From the NCBI GenBank assembly GCA_900546925.1, contig UREV01000010.1, positions 20,728-84,727 on the forward strand: a DNA stretch of 64,000 bases, in the 5' to 3' direction. Shown here in pieces: positions 7,682 to 16,379 of the stretch. Every line of letters begins with the position of its first letter. Position 1 is the stretch's first letter. Under the pieces are notes generated by a model. The model was not told the DNA's origin, ran no database searches, and saw only the letters and a list, made by a program, of their open reading frames with translations. This stretch comes from an uncultured Bacteroides sp. Its GTDB lineage: Bacteria > Bacteroidota > Bacteroidia > Bacteroidales > UBA932. The position numbers were made by a program, and so were the translations under genes.

Positions 7682-9325
7682 ATGGAACATTATTTCTCAA
7701 GACTACAGAACGCTGTACGGCTTTATTGGGACAAGCCTGCTGTAAGCAACTATCGGGGTGAAATTTTTACCTATGGCCAGTTGGCCACACAAATCGAGAG
7801 ATTCCACATCTTCTTCGATGCGTGCGGAATAAAGAAAGGAGACCACATAGCCATCTGCGCGAAAAACACCGCCAGAATGGCCGTATCGTTCCTTTCCGTG
7901 AATACATATGAAGCAGTAGTAGTTCCGATCCTTTCAGACTTCACCCCTGAGAGCGTGAACCATTTGGTGGACCATTCGGAAAGCCTTATACTCTTCACTG
8001 ACAGCGATATATGGGCTAAACTCGATATCCAGGCCATGCCGCGCCTGAAAGCTGTTGTCTCTGTCAATGATTTTACTCTCCTCTGGTCTGCAGGTGAGGA
8101 AGTAAAAGCTGCTTTCGCCTCTGTACCAGAAAGATTTACCGCAAAATACCCTATGGGATTCTCCCGCGAAAACGTGAAATACAACACCGACAACTGGGAT
8201 GACCTCGACATAATCAACTATACCTCAGGAACTACCAGTGCTCCTAAGGGCGTAATGCTCACATACCGTGCGATAAGCGCCACCGTAGACTTCGGTCAGC
8301 GTTATATCCCGTCATCAGACAAATTCACGATGGTGTCCATGCTCCCTATGGCCCACATGTATGGCCTTGTATATGAGTTCCTTTACCCATTGTGCAACGG
8401 AACCTGCATCACATTCCTCGGCAAGACCCCGTCACCTTCGCTCCTTCTCTCAGCCATGCACGACGTGAAACCGTACCTTCTCATCACGGTACCTCTCGTC
8501 ATGGAAAAAGTGTTCAAGAGCGCCATCAAACCGGTTGTCGAAAAGCCTGTCATGAAAGTGCTTACAAGCATTCCTGGAGTAAAATCATTGATCTTCAAGA
8601 AAATACGCGAGAAACTTCTCGCGGCGTTGGGTGGAAACCTTCAGATGATCATCATGGGCGGAGCACCGTTGAATCCGGACGTAGAGAAATGGTTCAAGAA
8701 AATCGGACTCCCTTACACCGTCGGATACGGAATGACAGAGGCGGCTCCATTGCTGGCATATGAACCTTGCTATTCATACGTTCCCGGCTCTTGCGGACGC
8801 GCGGTAGATTGCGCTACAGTCCGTATCGATTCCGAAGACCCTCAGCACGTTGCGGGCGAAATCCAGGCGAAAGGCGAGAATATCTGCATCGGTTATTTCA
8901 AGAATGAAGAAGCTACCAAAGCCGCATTTACCGAGGACGGATTCCTCAAGACCGGCGACCTTGGCGTAATCGACGCGCATGGCAATATCTTCATCAGAGG
9001 ACGCAGCAAGAGCATGATACTCAGCGCGAACGGCCAGAACATCTACCCTGAGGAAGTCGAAGCCGCAGTGAATAGCCAGGACTTTGTCGCAGAGTCTGTC
9101 GTAGTCGACAGGGGAGCCAAGCTCGTCGCCCTCGTGTACCTCGACCACGATGCCATCCGGAAGGCCGGCCTCGACGAGGAAACCATCTCCGACATACCGG
9201 AAAGGGTTCGGGTCAATGCCAACAGAACGCTTCCTTCTTACAGTCAGATCCAGAAGGTCGAACTCGTGGACAAGCCGTTCGAAAAGACTCCTAAGATGAG
9301 TATCAAGAGGTTTATGTACAAATAG
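7682..9325 (+). CDS. AMP-dependent long-chain acyl-CoA synthetase family ligase
   Basis: 547 residues from the ATG at 7682. The adenylate-forming fold is complete: the P-loop-like YTSGTTSAPKGVM (about residues 179-191), MGGAPLNPDVEKW, GYGMTEAAPLL, LKTGDLG and the C-terminal hinge with FIRGRSKSMI, ending with a conserved C-terminal Lys in TPKMSIKR. The fold activates a carboxylic acid as acyl-AMP and transfers it to CoA. The length and the MTEAAP motif fit long-chain fatty acid ligases. The substrate is not proven and there is no lipid gene beside it. It stands alone between a divergent HAD gene and the barrel/lipoprotein cassette. Confidence 0.82.
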   Translation: MEHYFSRLQNAVRLYWDKPAVSNYRGEIFTYGQLATQIERFHIFFDACGIKKGDHIAICAKNTARMAVSFLSVNTYEAVVVPILSDFTPESVNHLVDHSESLILFTDSDIWAKLDIQAMPRLKAVVSVNDFTLLWSAGEEVKAAFASVPERFTAKYPMGFSRENVKYNTDNWDDLDIINYTSGTTSAPKGVMLTYRAISATVDFGQRYIPSSDKFTMVSMLPMAHMYGLVYEFLYPLCNGTCITFLGKTPSPSLLLSAMHDVKPYLLITVPLVMEKVFKSAIKPVVEKPVMKVLTSIPGVKSLIFKKIREKLLAALGGNLQMIIMGGAPLNPDVEKWFKKIGLPYTVGYGMTEAAPLLAYEPCYSYVPGSCGRAVDCATVRIDSEDPQHVAGEIQAKGENICIGYFKNEEATKAAFTEDGFLKTGDLGVIDAHGNIFIRGRSKSMILSANGQNIYPEEVEAAVNSQDFVAESVVVDRGAKLVALVYLDHDAIRKAGLDEETISDIPERVRVNANRTLPSYSQIQKVELVDKPFEKTPKMSIKRFMYK

Positions 9326-9332
9326 TACGCAA

Positions 9333-9402
9333 CATTTCCCGTCAGTTCTGCATCTATATAATAGTTCCGGACAGAATCCGGACAAATGCAGAAACGGAAA
9401 TG
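9333..9402 (+). other. imperfect inverted repeat covering a start codon
   Basis: CATTTCC (9333-9339) and TTCTGCAT (9346-9353) are matched by ATGCAGAA (9386-9393) and GGAAATG (9396-9402). A smaller TCCGGA repeat lies inside. The GGAAATG arm contains the ATG at 9400 of the next gene, so the folded mRNA would hide its start. It may instead act as a weak terminator for the upstream gene, but no T-tract follows. Confidence 0.5.
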
Positions 9403-10083
9403 ACAGACAAGAAATTCATTAAAGTGGCTGCTGTAGTTATGGCAGCCACTTTCAGTTTTGTTGGGGCGTACGGGCAGTCAAGGCCGGCCGACCCGTCACT
9501 TAAATTCGAAGTGCGGATAGGAGCGTCAGTTCCGGAATGGTCGTTGATCGCAAAGTCAAGATTTTGTGATGGCTTCGGATGGGGGGAGAATTTAGATGCC
9601 TATGGCCCGAATGACGGTAAAATGGGTTCCATTATAGGCAAATACTCAGGAGCTGTCTACTCTACAGGTGCTGTGACGGCAGAGTTCTCATACATCCTTA
9701 AGAAATGGATAACATTCTCAGCAGGAATCGGTTATAATCATTTCTGGAAAGATATATATGATGGCTATAATGATTCCAGGATAGGTACTGCACATGCAGG
9801 GGCTATTTATTTCATGCCGTTGGCCCGTTTCACCTATTTGTCGCACCGTAACGTGAAACTATATTCAGGACTTGGAATCGGTACCGCGTATTATACTGGA
9901 TATAATCTCGAAGATTTCCCTTCATGCAAATTCGGAGATGTGGCGGATGAGGCTATTTTTACTCCGATGCTCCAGACCATTCCTTTCGGAGTCAGTTTTG
10001 GAAACCGCTTCTTCGGATTTTCTGAAATCGGTATGGGTTCAGTATGGTGCGGTATACGTGCAGGAATTGGATACAGGTTCTAA
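9400..10083 (+). CDS. outer membrane beta-barrel protein (cassette copy A)
   Basis: 227 residues, not matched to a named family. A signal peptide ends near residue 25 (SFVGAYGQS). The mature part alternates hydrophobic and polar residues, is rich in Gly, Tyr and Phe, and ends in an aromatic (GIGYRF), the signature of an outer membrane barrel. It is paralogous to the protein at 10703-11311: shared positions include KKWITFSAG/NKWLAVGG, AIYFMPLARFTY/AIYVMPEVRFFY and QTIPFGVSFGNR/QIIPFSYTLGSR. A lipoprotein gene follows 6 bases later. First gene of the four-gene cassette; function unknown. Confidence 0.7.
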   Translation: MTDKKFIKVAAVVMAATFSFVGAYGQSRPADPSLKFEVRIGASVPEWSLIAKSRFCDGFGWGENLDAYGPNDGKMGSIIGKYSGAVYSTGAVTAEFSYILKKWITFSAGIGYNHFWKDIYDGYNDSRIGTAHAGAIYFMPLARFTYLSHRNVKLYSGLGIGTAYYTGYNLEDFPSCKFGDVADEAIFTPMLQTIPFGVSFGNRFFGFSEIGMGSVWCGIRAGIGYRF

Positions 10084-10089
10084 TTATAT

Positions 10090-10713
10090 ATGACTATGAA
10101 TAAATTACATATTATTGTCGCAGCTTTGGCAGGCATGATTGCAGTGACCTCCTGTGAAGTGGATACCGCAGAATGGAACAGTACGCCATGGTCGTTGGAA
10201 TCTTATTCGATAGGTCTGAGATGTCTGTCGGCAGAATTTCCGGCCGTCAAGATGAGTGAAATGTTGGACTTCGGAACAGAATCCATGTTCGGACCGGGAG
10301 AGCATAAGACGAAAATGGTTCTTGAGCAATATGGCGGAAATACCGAAGCTGAACTGGTAACCAAATATGTTGCAGATACTACTTGGGCATTCACCGTCAC
10401 ATCCGGTGCTGACGGCATATTTGAAAATATGAATGCCAAAGGAACCATATCTTTCCATACTCTTCGTAAAGGTGTCCGCGACTGGCAGGTAGAAGTTTCC
10501 GGAACGACCAAAGAGTCTACAGGTTACAGTTCATCATATAAATCTCCTGTTCAGATGGTATACAGAATCCACAATAACGATTACAAGCGAAAATACGAAG
10601 TGGATCTGAGTGGCGAATTTGAGACTGTCTTTTATCGTGACGGGGCACGCTTTTTTGTCAATAGTATAACTTATGGAAACAACGAAACAACTGAATATCA
10701 TTATGACGACTAA
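10090..10713 (+). CDS. small lipoprotein (cassette copy A)
   Basis: 207 residues with a lipoprotein signal ending in AVTSC (Cys near 22). The mature part is beta-rich, with no recognised domain; it contains VRDWQVEVSG and YEVDLSGEFETVFY strands. The start may be the ATG at 10090 or at 10096. It lies 6 bases after the first barrel gene and overlaps the start of the second by 11 bases, so translation is probably coupled. Function unknown. The pairing with a barrel suggests a surface complex, but this is inference. Confidence 0.65.
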   Translation: MTMNKLHIIVAALAGMIAVTSCEVDTAEWNSTPWSLESYSIGLRCLSAEFPAVKMSEMLDFGTESMFGPGEHKTKMVLEQYGGNTEAELVTKYVADTTWAFTVTSGADGIFENMNAKGTISFHTLRKGVRDWQVEVSGTTKESTGYSSSYKSPVQMVYRIHNNDYKRKYEVDLSGEFETVFYRDGARFFVNSITYGNNETTEYHYDD

Positions 10714-11311
10714 ACTATTGAAGTCATTGGCCGTATCAGTAGCGGCCATGTTCATCTTTGTTTCTGAAGCCGACGCCTTCCGGCCTATGAGGAAATATAA
10801 GTTCGACATCTCTGTGAACGTGTCTGCAGGTGATCCTACATCAGCATTACAGTACTACGAAAGGCCGGGGCTGTCACATTCTACACCTCCTATGGTATCT
10901 GATTTATACTCAGAGGGTATGGTGAATATCGAATACACCGGGTTGTATTCTGTTCGTTTCGAGTCGAAACTTAACAAGTGGTTGGCAGTCGGCGGAGATA
11001 TTTCAGCATTGCGGATGACAGGAGACCTCTATAAAGGTTTTGACAATAGACATCGGAAGTCAATGACTGGAAATGCGATATATGTCATGCCCGAGGTCAG
11101 GTTCTTCTACTTCACAAGTAAATTATCTACCTTGTCCGGAGCTTTGCAGGGCGGTGCCGGATTCTATGACGGATTTTCCCGCAAGGCTTCTGCCGAATTT
11201 CAGATTATTCCATTTTCCTATACTCTTGGCAGTCGGATTTATGGCCGTGCGGAACTTACGTTCGGAACCATGATGAACGGCATGACATTCGGAGTGGGTT
11301 GCAGATTTTAG
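10703..11311 (+). CDS. outer membrane beta-barrel protein (cassette copy B)
   Basis: 202 residues from the ATG at 10703 (MTTKLLKSLAV). The ATG at 10673 would add ten residues lacking signal-peptide character. The signal peptide ends near VSEADA, and the barrel-like mature region ends in VGCRF. It is homologous along its length to the barrel at 9400-10083 but clearly diverged, so the duplication is old. The start overlaps the preceding lipoprotein gene by 11 bases and a second lipoprotein gene follows after 14 bases. Confidence 0.7.
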   Translation: MTTKLLKSLAVSVAAMFIFVSEADAFRPMRKYKFDISVNVSAGDPTSALQYYERPGLSHSTPPMVSDLYSEGMVNIEYTGLYSVRFESKLNKWLAVGGDISALRMTGDLYKGFDNRHRKSMTGNAIYVMPEVRFFYFTSKLSTLSGALQGGAGFYDGFSRKASAEFQIIPFSYTLGSRIYGRAELTFGTMMNGMTFGVGCRF

Positions 11312-11325
11312 AAAAAGGAGAAGTT

Positions 11326-12024
11326 ATGAAAATGTATAAACGAATAGTGTTTGTCGCTATAATGGCTTTATCGTCAGTGTCTTGCTGTCTTTCCGGCAGG
11401 GACTATGCTCTGTATGAAGGGAAAGAATATATATATTATGCTGAAAATGTTCTCAATAAGTGTATGATTCCTTCTGTAGAGATTTTGGATTACGTCATCA
11501 TGGCAAAGGAAAAATTCCCGAAACCTATGAAAGAAGGAACGTATGTCATTCCTGACAATAAGGGGTATAAGGTGGGACCCTTTGTTTGTAGTGTAGAGAA
11601 TGCAGATACCGTATGGTACGTAAATTCAGAGCGTTACATAGTCCGTAGCCCAAGATTGGGAGAAAAGTCATGGACTATCATCCGAGATGATTCATGTGCG
11701 GATATGTCTCATAGAGATTATAAATATATCTATACGGTAACCGCCATCCCGGCAGAAAAGACAGATCCTGTTTTATCTCGTCATACTTGGACCATAAAAG
11801 TGGATGGCGTCCGCAAGGAAAAATCAGATTACTCCATGGAGTTCAGTTCTGAAGGCGAGATTACTCTCGAATGGGATGAGCCTGAGACATTTCGCAGCAG
11901 CGGGTGTAGACCGACGGGTCTGCTCGGCATATCTTTTAAGAAAGGAAAGGTCGAAAAAGATTGGCTGAAAGTGCTGTACCAGGATGGCTCGGCGCAGTAC
12001 CAGACATCATATAGACCTTACTAG
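11326..12024 (+). CDS. lipoprotein (cassette copy B)
   Basis: 232 residues from the ATG at 11326, preceded by GGAG at 11317-11320. A lipoprotein signal ends in SVSC (Cys near 19-20). The beta-rich mature part has HTWTIKVDG and WLKVLYQDG strands, which line up loosely with WQVEVSG and TVFYRDG in the lipoprotein at 10090, so the two lipoproteins may be distant paralogues as the barrels are. No known domain. Its last codons lie inside an 18-bp direct repeat that recurs 104 bases downstream. Confidence 0.65.
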   Translation: MKMYKRIVFVAIMALSSVSCCLSGRDYALYEGKEYIYYAENVLNKCMIPSVEILDYVIMAKEKFPKPMKEGTYVIPDNKGYKVGPFVCSVENADTVWYVNSERYIVRSPRLGEKSWTIIRDDSCADMSHRDYKYIYTVTAIPAEKTDPVLSRHTWTIKVDGVRKEKSDYSMEFSSEGEITLEWDEPETFRSSGCRPTGLLGISFKKGKVEKDWLKVLYQDGSAQYQTSYRPY

Positions 12025-12132
12025 ACTGCTCAAGTTTCGCAAGTTGTCAGACTTACCTTCGCCCTCGCGGGCTCCATAAGCGGTGTTTCGCACATGCGAA
12101 ACGTAAGTAGACTGATAGACCTTACTAGACTG
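12011..12132 (+). repeat. 18-bp direct repeat plus palindrome upstream of htpG
   Basis: ATAGACCTTACTAGACTG occurs at 12011-12028 (over the stop codon of the preceding lipoprotein) and at 12115-12132. Between them a perfect 8-bp inverted repeat, GTTTCGCA-CA-TGCGAAAC, spans 12085-12102. The 13-mer CGGTGTTTCGCAC found at 12081-12093 recurs right after htpG at 14340-14352. The rest of the gap up to the htpG start at 12289 holds no gene and no exact TAnnTTTG box that I could find. Confidence 0.7.
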
Positions 12133-12288
12133 ACAATTTGTCACACGTTTCGGAATGGAACGTTATTTGACTGACATTTGGCTGTTCGGATTACCGGGCG
12201 GCCTTGTTGTTTGAATGACGACCTCAGGTTCGGGGCAGGCTGCTCAGGTAAACGTCCGGCAACATTGACAAATAAAAAATTAGATATT

Positions 12289-14337
12289 ATGGCAGAGATT
12301 AAAGGTAAAATCGGTGTTACCACTGAGAATATATTCCCGGTGATTAAACAATTCTTGTATTCTGATCATGAAATTTTCCTTAGAGAGTTGGTAGCCAACG
12401 CAGTAGATGCTACTGAGAAGATGAAGGCACTCGCATCATCAGGCGACTTCAAGGGCGAACTCGGAGAATTGGCAGTCAGAATAGAACTTGACGAGAAAGA
12501 TAAGGTCCTCAAGATTATCGACCGCGGTATCGGTATGACAGAAGAGGAAATCGACAAGTATATTAACCAGATAGCATTCTCATCAGCAGGGGAGTTCCTG
12601 GAGAAATATAAAGACCAGATTGGCAACATTATAGGTCATTTCGGACTTGGTTTCTATTCTGCGTTCATGGTTTCCAAGAAGGTGACCATCGAATCTCTTT
12701 CATGGAAAGACGGCGCAAAGGCTGTCAAATGGTCATGCGACGGCAGTCCTGAATATGAGATGAGCGCATCTGACAAGTCTGACAGGGGAACATGTATCAC
12801 ATTGTACTTGGATGATGATTCTTCAGAGTATGCTGCCAAGGGCAAGATCGAGCAGCTTCTGAACAAGTACTGCAAATTCATGCCGTTCCCGATTATTTTC
12901 GGCAAGGAGCAGGAATGGAAAGACGGTAAATATGTAGATACTGATAAAGATAAGGTAATCAACACTGTAGAGCCTTTGTGGACCCGCAAGCCATCTGAAC
13001 TGAAAGATGAGGATTACAAGAATTTCTATAGGGCACTTTATCCTACATACGAAGATCCTCTGTTCTACATCCATCTGAATGTGGACTATCCGTTCCATCT
13101 GACAGGTATTCTCTACTTCCCTAAGATTAAGGAGAGAATGGCTATCGAGAAGAATAAGATTCAGCTCTATTGCAACCAGATGTTCGTTACAGACCATGTG
13201 GATAACATTGTGCCTGACTTCCTTACGCTGCTTCATGGTGTGATCGATTCTCCGGATATTCCGCTGAACGTTTCCAGAAGTTACCTCCAGAGTGACTCCA
13301 ATGTGAAGAAGATTTCAGGCTACATCACCAAGAAGGTGGCTGACAGGCTGGAAGAAATCTTCAACACTGAGAGAAAGTCTCTTGAAGAGAAATGGGATAA
13401 CCTTAAGCTCTTTATCGAGTATGGCATGTTGTCAGACGAGAAGTTCTGCGAGAGAGCCATGAATTTCGCTCTTCTGAAGAATACTGACGGCAAATACTTC
13501 AGTTTCGATGAATATAGAAAGGCTATCGAAGGAACTCAGACTGACAAGGATAAGAAGGTCGTTTACTTGTATGCCACTAATCTGGAGTCTCAGTATCAGT
13601 TTATTGAGGGTGCCAAGAACAAGGGTTATGATGTCCTGCTTATGGACTGCGAACTCGATTCTCACTTCGTCAACTTGCTGGAGCAGAAGTTGAAAGACTG
13701 TCGTTTCAGCCGTGTGGACTCTGACGCTATCGATAATCTTATCCCTAAGGAGGACAGGACGAAGCCGACATTTACCGAGGAGGAAAAGAGCGATATGAGC
13801 GATTTGTTCAAGTCAGTTCTTCCTAAGGAGTATGAATACTATGTAGAAGGTGACAACCTCGGCGAGGACGGTGCACCAATCCTGATTACCCAGAATGAGT
13901 TCATGCGCCGTTACAGAGAGATGAGCGCCATGGGCGGCGGTATGAATTTCTACGGCCAGATGCCTGAGTCTTACAATATTACGATCAATGTCCAGAATCC
14001 TGTGATTGCCAAGATTCTCGAGGCCGAGAAAGCAGAGGTTAAACCTCAGGAGAAAGTCGCTGAAGCAGATCCTGAGATAATAAAGGCAGGCGAGGACAAG
14101 AACGCAACTGAGGAGCAGAAGAAAGCTGCAGAGGATGCGAAGACTGCCGTACGTGAGGCTAAAGAGGCTGCCCATACGGCTCATAAGGCTGACATAGAGG
14201 AGTTTGCTTCCAAGAACGAGATTCTCCAGCAGGTTACTGATCTCGCCCTTCTTGCAAATGGACTTCTTAAGGGTAAGGCACTCAGCGACTTTATTGCACG
14301 TAGCCAGAAGGTCGTAAGCGATGCTTATCTGAAATAG
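12289..14337 (+). CDS. htpG: molecular chaperone HtpG (Hsp90)
   Basis: 682 residues from ATG 12289 (MAEIKGKIGVTTEN). The open frame extends 37 codons further up to a TTG, but that part has no Hsp90 character. The GHKL ATPase domain shows LRELVANAVDA (Asn/Asp of the Bergerat fold), DRGIGMTEEEI and GHFGLGFYSAFMV. The middle domain has PLWTRKPSE, and SRSYLQSD carries the catalytic Arg region. An Ala/Glu/Lys-rich insertion at about 570-630 precedes the dimerisation segment, as in other Bacteroidota HtpG. It folds client proteins in the cytoplasm with ATP. Transcribed alone and closed by a strong terminator. Confidence 0.96.
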   Translation: MAEIKGKIGVTTENIFPVIKQFLYSDHEIFLRELVANAVDATEKMKALASSGDFKGELGELAVRIELDEKDKVLKIIDRGIGMTEEEIDKYINQIAFSSAGEFLEKYKDQIGNIIGHFGLGFYSAFMVSKKVTIESLSWKDGAKAVKWSCDGSPEYEMSASDKSDRGTCITLYLDDDSSEYAAKGKIEQLLNKYCKFMPFPIIFGKEQEWKDGKYVDTDKDKVINTVEPLWTRKPSELKDEDYKNFYRALYPTYEDPLFYIHLNVDYPFHLTGILYFPKIKERMAIEKNKIQLYCNQMFVTDHVDNIVPDFLTLLHGVIDSPDIPLNVSRSYLQSDSNVKKISGYITKKVADRLEEIFNTERKSLEEKWDNLKLFIEYGMLSDEKFCERAMNFALLKNTDGKYFSFDEYRKAIEGTQTDKDKKVVYLYATNLESQYQFIEGAKNKGYDVLLMDCELDSHFVNLLEQKLKDCRFSRVDSDAIDNLIPKEDRTKPTFTEEEKSDMSDLFKSVLPKEYEYYVEGDNLGEDGAPILITQNEFMRRYREMSAMGGGMNFYGQMPESYNITINVQNPVIAKILEAEKAEVKPQEKVAEADPEIIKAGEDKNATEEQKKAAEDAKTAVREAKEAAHTAHKADIEEFASKNEILQQVTDLALLANGLLKGKALSDFIARSQKVVSDAYLK

Positions 14338-14378
14338 TTCGGTGTTTCGCACTTGCGGAACTTGAAGATTATATGTAA

Positions 14379-14440
14379 CAAAGCCGCGCTCAGGATTCCA
14401 AGTCTTGCGCGCGGCTTTGTTTGCATATTTGATTTTTTTA
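14379..14440 (+). terminator. terminator after htpG
   Basis: CAAAGCCGCGC (14379-14389) pairs perfectly with GCGCGGCTTTG (14409-14419). A T-rich tail with a run of seven T follows. It lies about 40 bases after the htpG stop codon. Confidence 0.85.
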
Positions 14441-14489
14441 TTATATTTACGGAATCTAACCTGATGCAGCTGCGTCTGCGGAAGAATGA

Positions 14490-14666
14490 CCTGAAAATTG
14501 CCCGGTGTGTTTGTTTGATGCCTTCGTTGATTCTCTGAATCTCGAACGACTTGGATTTGCCAAAGCTATACCTGAAACGATGGGAAGACCATCATATGAT
14601 CCACGAGACCTGCTCAAAACGTACTTTGACCAGACTCTTGCTTATCTATCTGAACTTATTGACTAA
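14490..14666 (+). pseudogene. IS transposase N-terminal remnant (IS1182/DUF772-like)
   Basis: Translation of 14490-14666 gives PENCPVCLFDAFVDSL, LERLGFAKAIPETMGRP and YDPRDLLKTYF, which is the N-terminal DUF772 pattern of IS1182-type transposases (IPENHPVR...DAFVDSL...GRPxYDPRDLLK). There is an in-frame TGA directly upstream. The reading ends in an unrelated-looking LAYLSELID and a stop after about 58 codons, where a full transposase would have over 400. It is a decayed fragment, and its last bases overlap the 3' end of the minus-strand sulfatase gene. No terminal inverted repeats were seen. Confidence 0.75.
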
Positions 14667-16207
14667 TAATTCTTGAGCTTCTCGGTGATGTCGATGTCGT
14701 AGTAGCTGCCTACGAAATCGTGGAACTCCTTCTTCATCTCCTCGAGCACCTCTGGCTTCTTGGCTGCGATGTCATGCTCTTGTCCGCGGTCATTGACCAC
14801 ATCGAACAGAACATAGTCAGGAACATTGCCCAGGTCCACCTTCTTGGTCTTTCTGTAAGCCGGTCCGTAGTAAGGAGGAATCATGATATAATCGCCCTTT
14901 CTCATTGCCAGACGGCTCTTTGCCTCTACGATGAGAGACTCTCTGCCCTTTCCCTTGCCGAGGAAAGCATCCATATAGTTCTGGGAGTCGAGACTGTCAG
15001 GTGTCTCAGCACCGATCAATGATGCCAGTGACGCATAGCAGTCAAGCTGCGACACGAGTTCGTTGGACACCATATTGCGGGTATGTCCTTTCCAGTACAC
15101 GAGCATTGGTACGTGGGCACCGCCGTCATAGAGGCTATATTTTCCGCCGCGGAGCTTTCCGTATGCGTCGTGGTCGTTCCTGTGCTCATAAGCCTGGTCC
15201 ACATATCCGTCCTGAAGGACAGGACCATTGTCGGATGTGAAGATTACGAGAGTATTGTCCAGGATCCCTTTCTTCTTGAGGTAATTGATAACCTCGCCAA
15301 CGCACCAGTCCGCCTCTACCACAGCATCCCCGCGAGGCCCGAGGTTCGTCGCACCTACAAATCTCTGGTTAGGAGTGCGCGGAACGTGCGGCTGATGGAG
15401 ACCGTAATAGAGGAAGAAAGGCTTGCTCTCGTCTCTCGTGTCAATGTAGTTCTTCACTTTGTCCACGAAGTAGTCAGCCATATCCTCGTCTGTCCAGATT
15501 GCCTTCTTTCCGCCACGCATATAGCCGATGCGCGGTATTCCGTTGATAATGGCTTCGTTATGATGATGGTCCCACATCATACGTATCATATCGAGATCCT
15601 TCTTTCCATCTGGCTCTCCAGGGAAGTTGTGTTCGTAGCTGACCTCGATAGGGTCGTCTGGATCTAGTCCGAGCACGTTTCCGTTCTCCACATAGACTGT
15701 AGGTACACGGTCATTAGTCGCTGCGATAAGGCAAGAGTAGTCGAATCCTATGTCATTTGCGCAAGGGCTGATATGCTTGTTCCAGTCAAGGTTGCCGTCA
15801 CCCATTCCGAGATGCCATTTCCCTATGGCACCGGTCTGGTATCCATTGGCTTGCATCATCTTAGGTATGGTCGGCATTGACGGAGAAATCAGCAGTGGTG
15901 CGTCTCCCGGAAGGATTCTTGCGTTTGCGTTTCGCCACGGGTACTCTCCGGTGAGGATTCCGTAGCGGCTCGGAGTCGATGTCGCTGATGTTGCGTAAGC
16001 GTTGTTGAAAAGTACGCCTTCCGAAGCGAGTGAGTCGATGTGTGGAGTAGGGATGGCTCCATATCCGTAGGCGCTCACGTCTCCTATTCCGAGGTCGTCG
16101 GCTATGATTAGCAATATGTTAGGCTTCTGAGGTTCCTGTTTTGCATTAGCGCAAGCTCCGGCGACGACAGGAAGCGCCGCAAGTCCGAAAATCGTTTTTC
16201 CTTTCAT
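14663..16207 (-). CDS. serine-type sulfatase
   Basis: 514 residues. The N-terminal signal is of lipoprotein or Sec type (VVAGACA, Cys19), so the enzyme acts in the periplasm or at the surface. Alkaline-phosphatase-like fold: metal ligands in IIADDLGIGDVSAYG (Asp37, Asp38), and the active-site core S77-T-P-S-R followed by YGILTGE. Ser77 must be converted to formylglycine. Further motifs are GKWHLG and TSDNGP. It hydrolyses a sulfate ester; host glycans or dietary sulfated polysaccharides are likely in such anaerobes, but specificity is unknown. The maturase gene lies divergently 172 bases away. Confidence 0.9.
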   Translation of the reverse strand: MKGKTIFGLAALPVVAGACANAKQEPQKPNILLIIADDLGIGDVSAYGYGAIPTPHIDSLASEGVLFNNAYATSATSTPSRYGILTGEYPWRNANARILPGDAPLLISPSMPTIPKMMQANGYQTGAIGKWHLGMGDGNLDWNKHISPCANDIGFDYSCLIAATNDRVPTVYVENGNVLGLDPDDPIEVSYEHNFPGEPDGKKDLDMIRMMWDHHHNEAIINGIPRIGYMRGGKKAIWTDEDMADYFVDKVKNYIDTRDESKPFFLYYGLHQPHVPRTPNQRFVGATNLGPRGDAVVEADWCVGEVINYLKKKGILDNTLVIFTSDNGPVLQDGYVDQAYEHRNDHDAYGKLRGGKYSLYDGGAHVPMLVYWKGHTRNMVSNELVSQLDCYASLASLIGAETPDSLDSQNYMDAFLGKGKGRESLIVEAKSRLAMRKGDYIMIPPYYGPAYRKTKKVDLGNVPDYVLFDVVNDRGQEHDIAAKKPEVLEEMKKEFHDFVGSYYDIDITEKLKNY

Positions 16208-16379
16208 TCGTAAGTTGTTTTACTTTCGCTACGAAGTTACGTTTTTTTTCAAAAAACAGGTTCTTATTTCACAATTTCGTTAGCCCAATCAATTTAGCGT
16301 AATGCGCAAAGCGGGGAGAGACGGAAGCGTTTTGGGGATTGTGACGGCGATTATCCGTGAAAAGGGTTATCTTTGCGGT

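Noticed and set aside
12178..12288. TTG-initiated N-terminal extension of HtpG
   Set aside because: The 37 extra residues are Cys/Arg-rich and unlike any Hsp90 N terminus, while ATG 12289 starts exactly at the conserved region.
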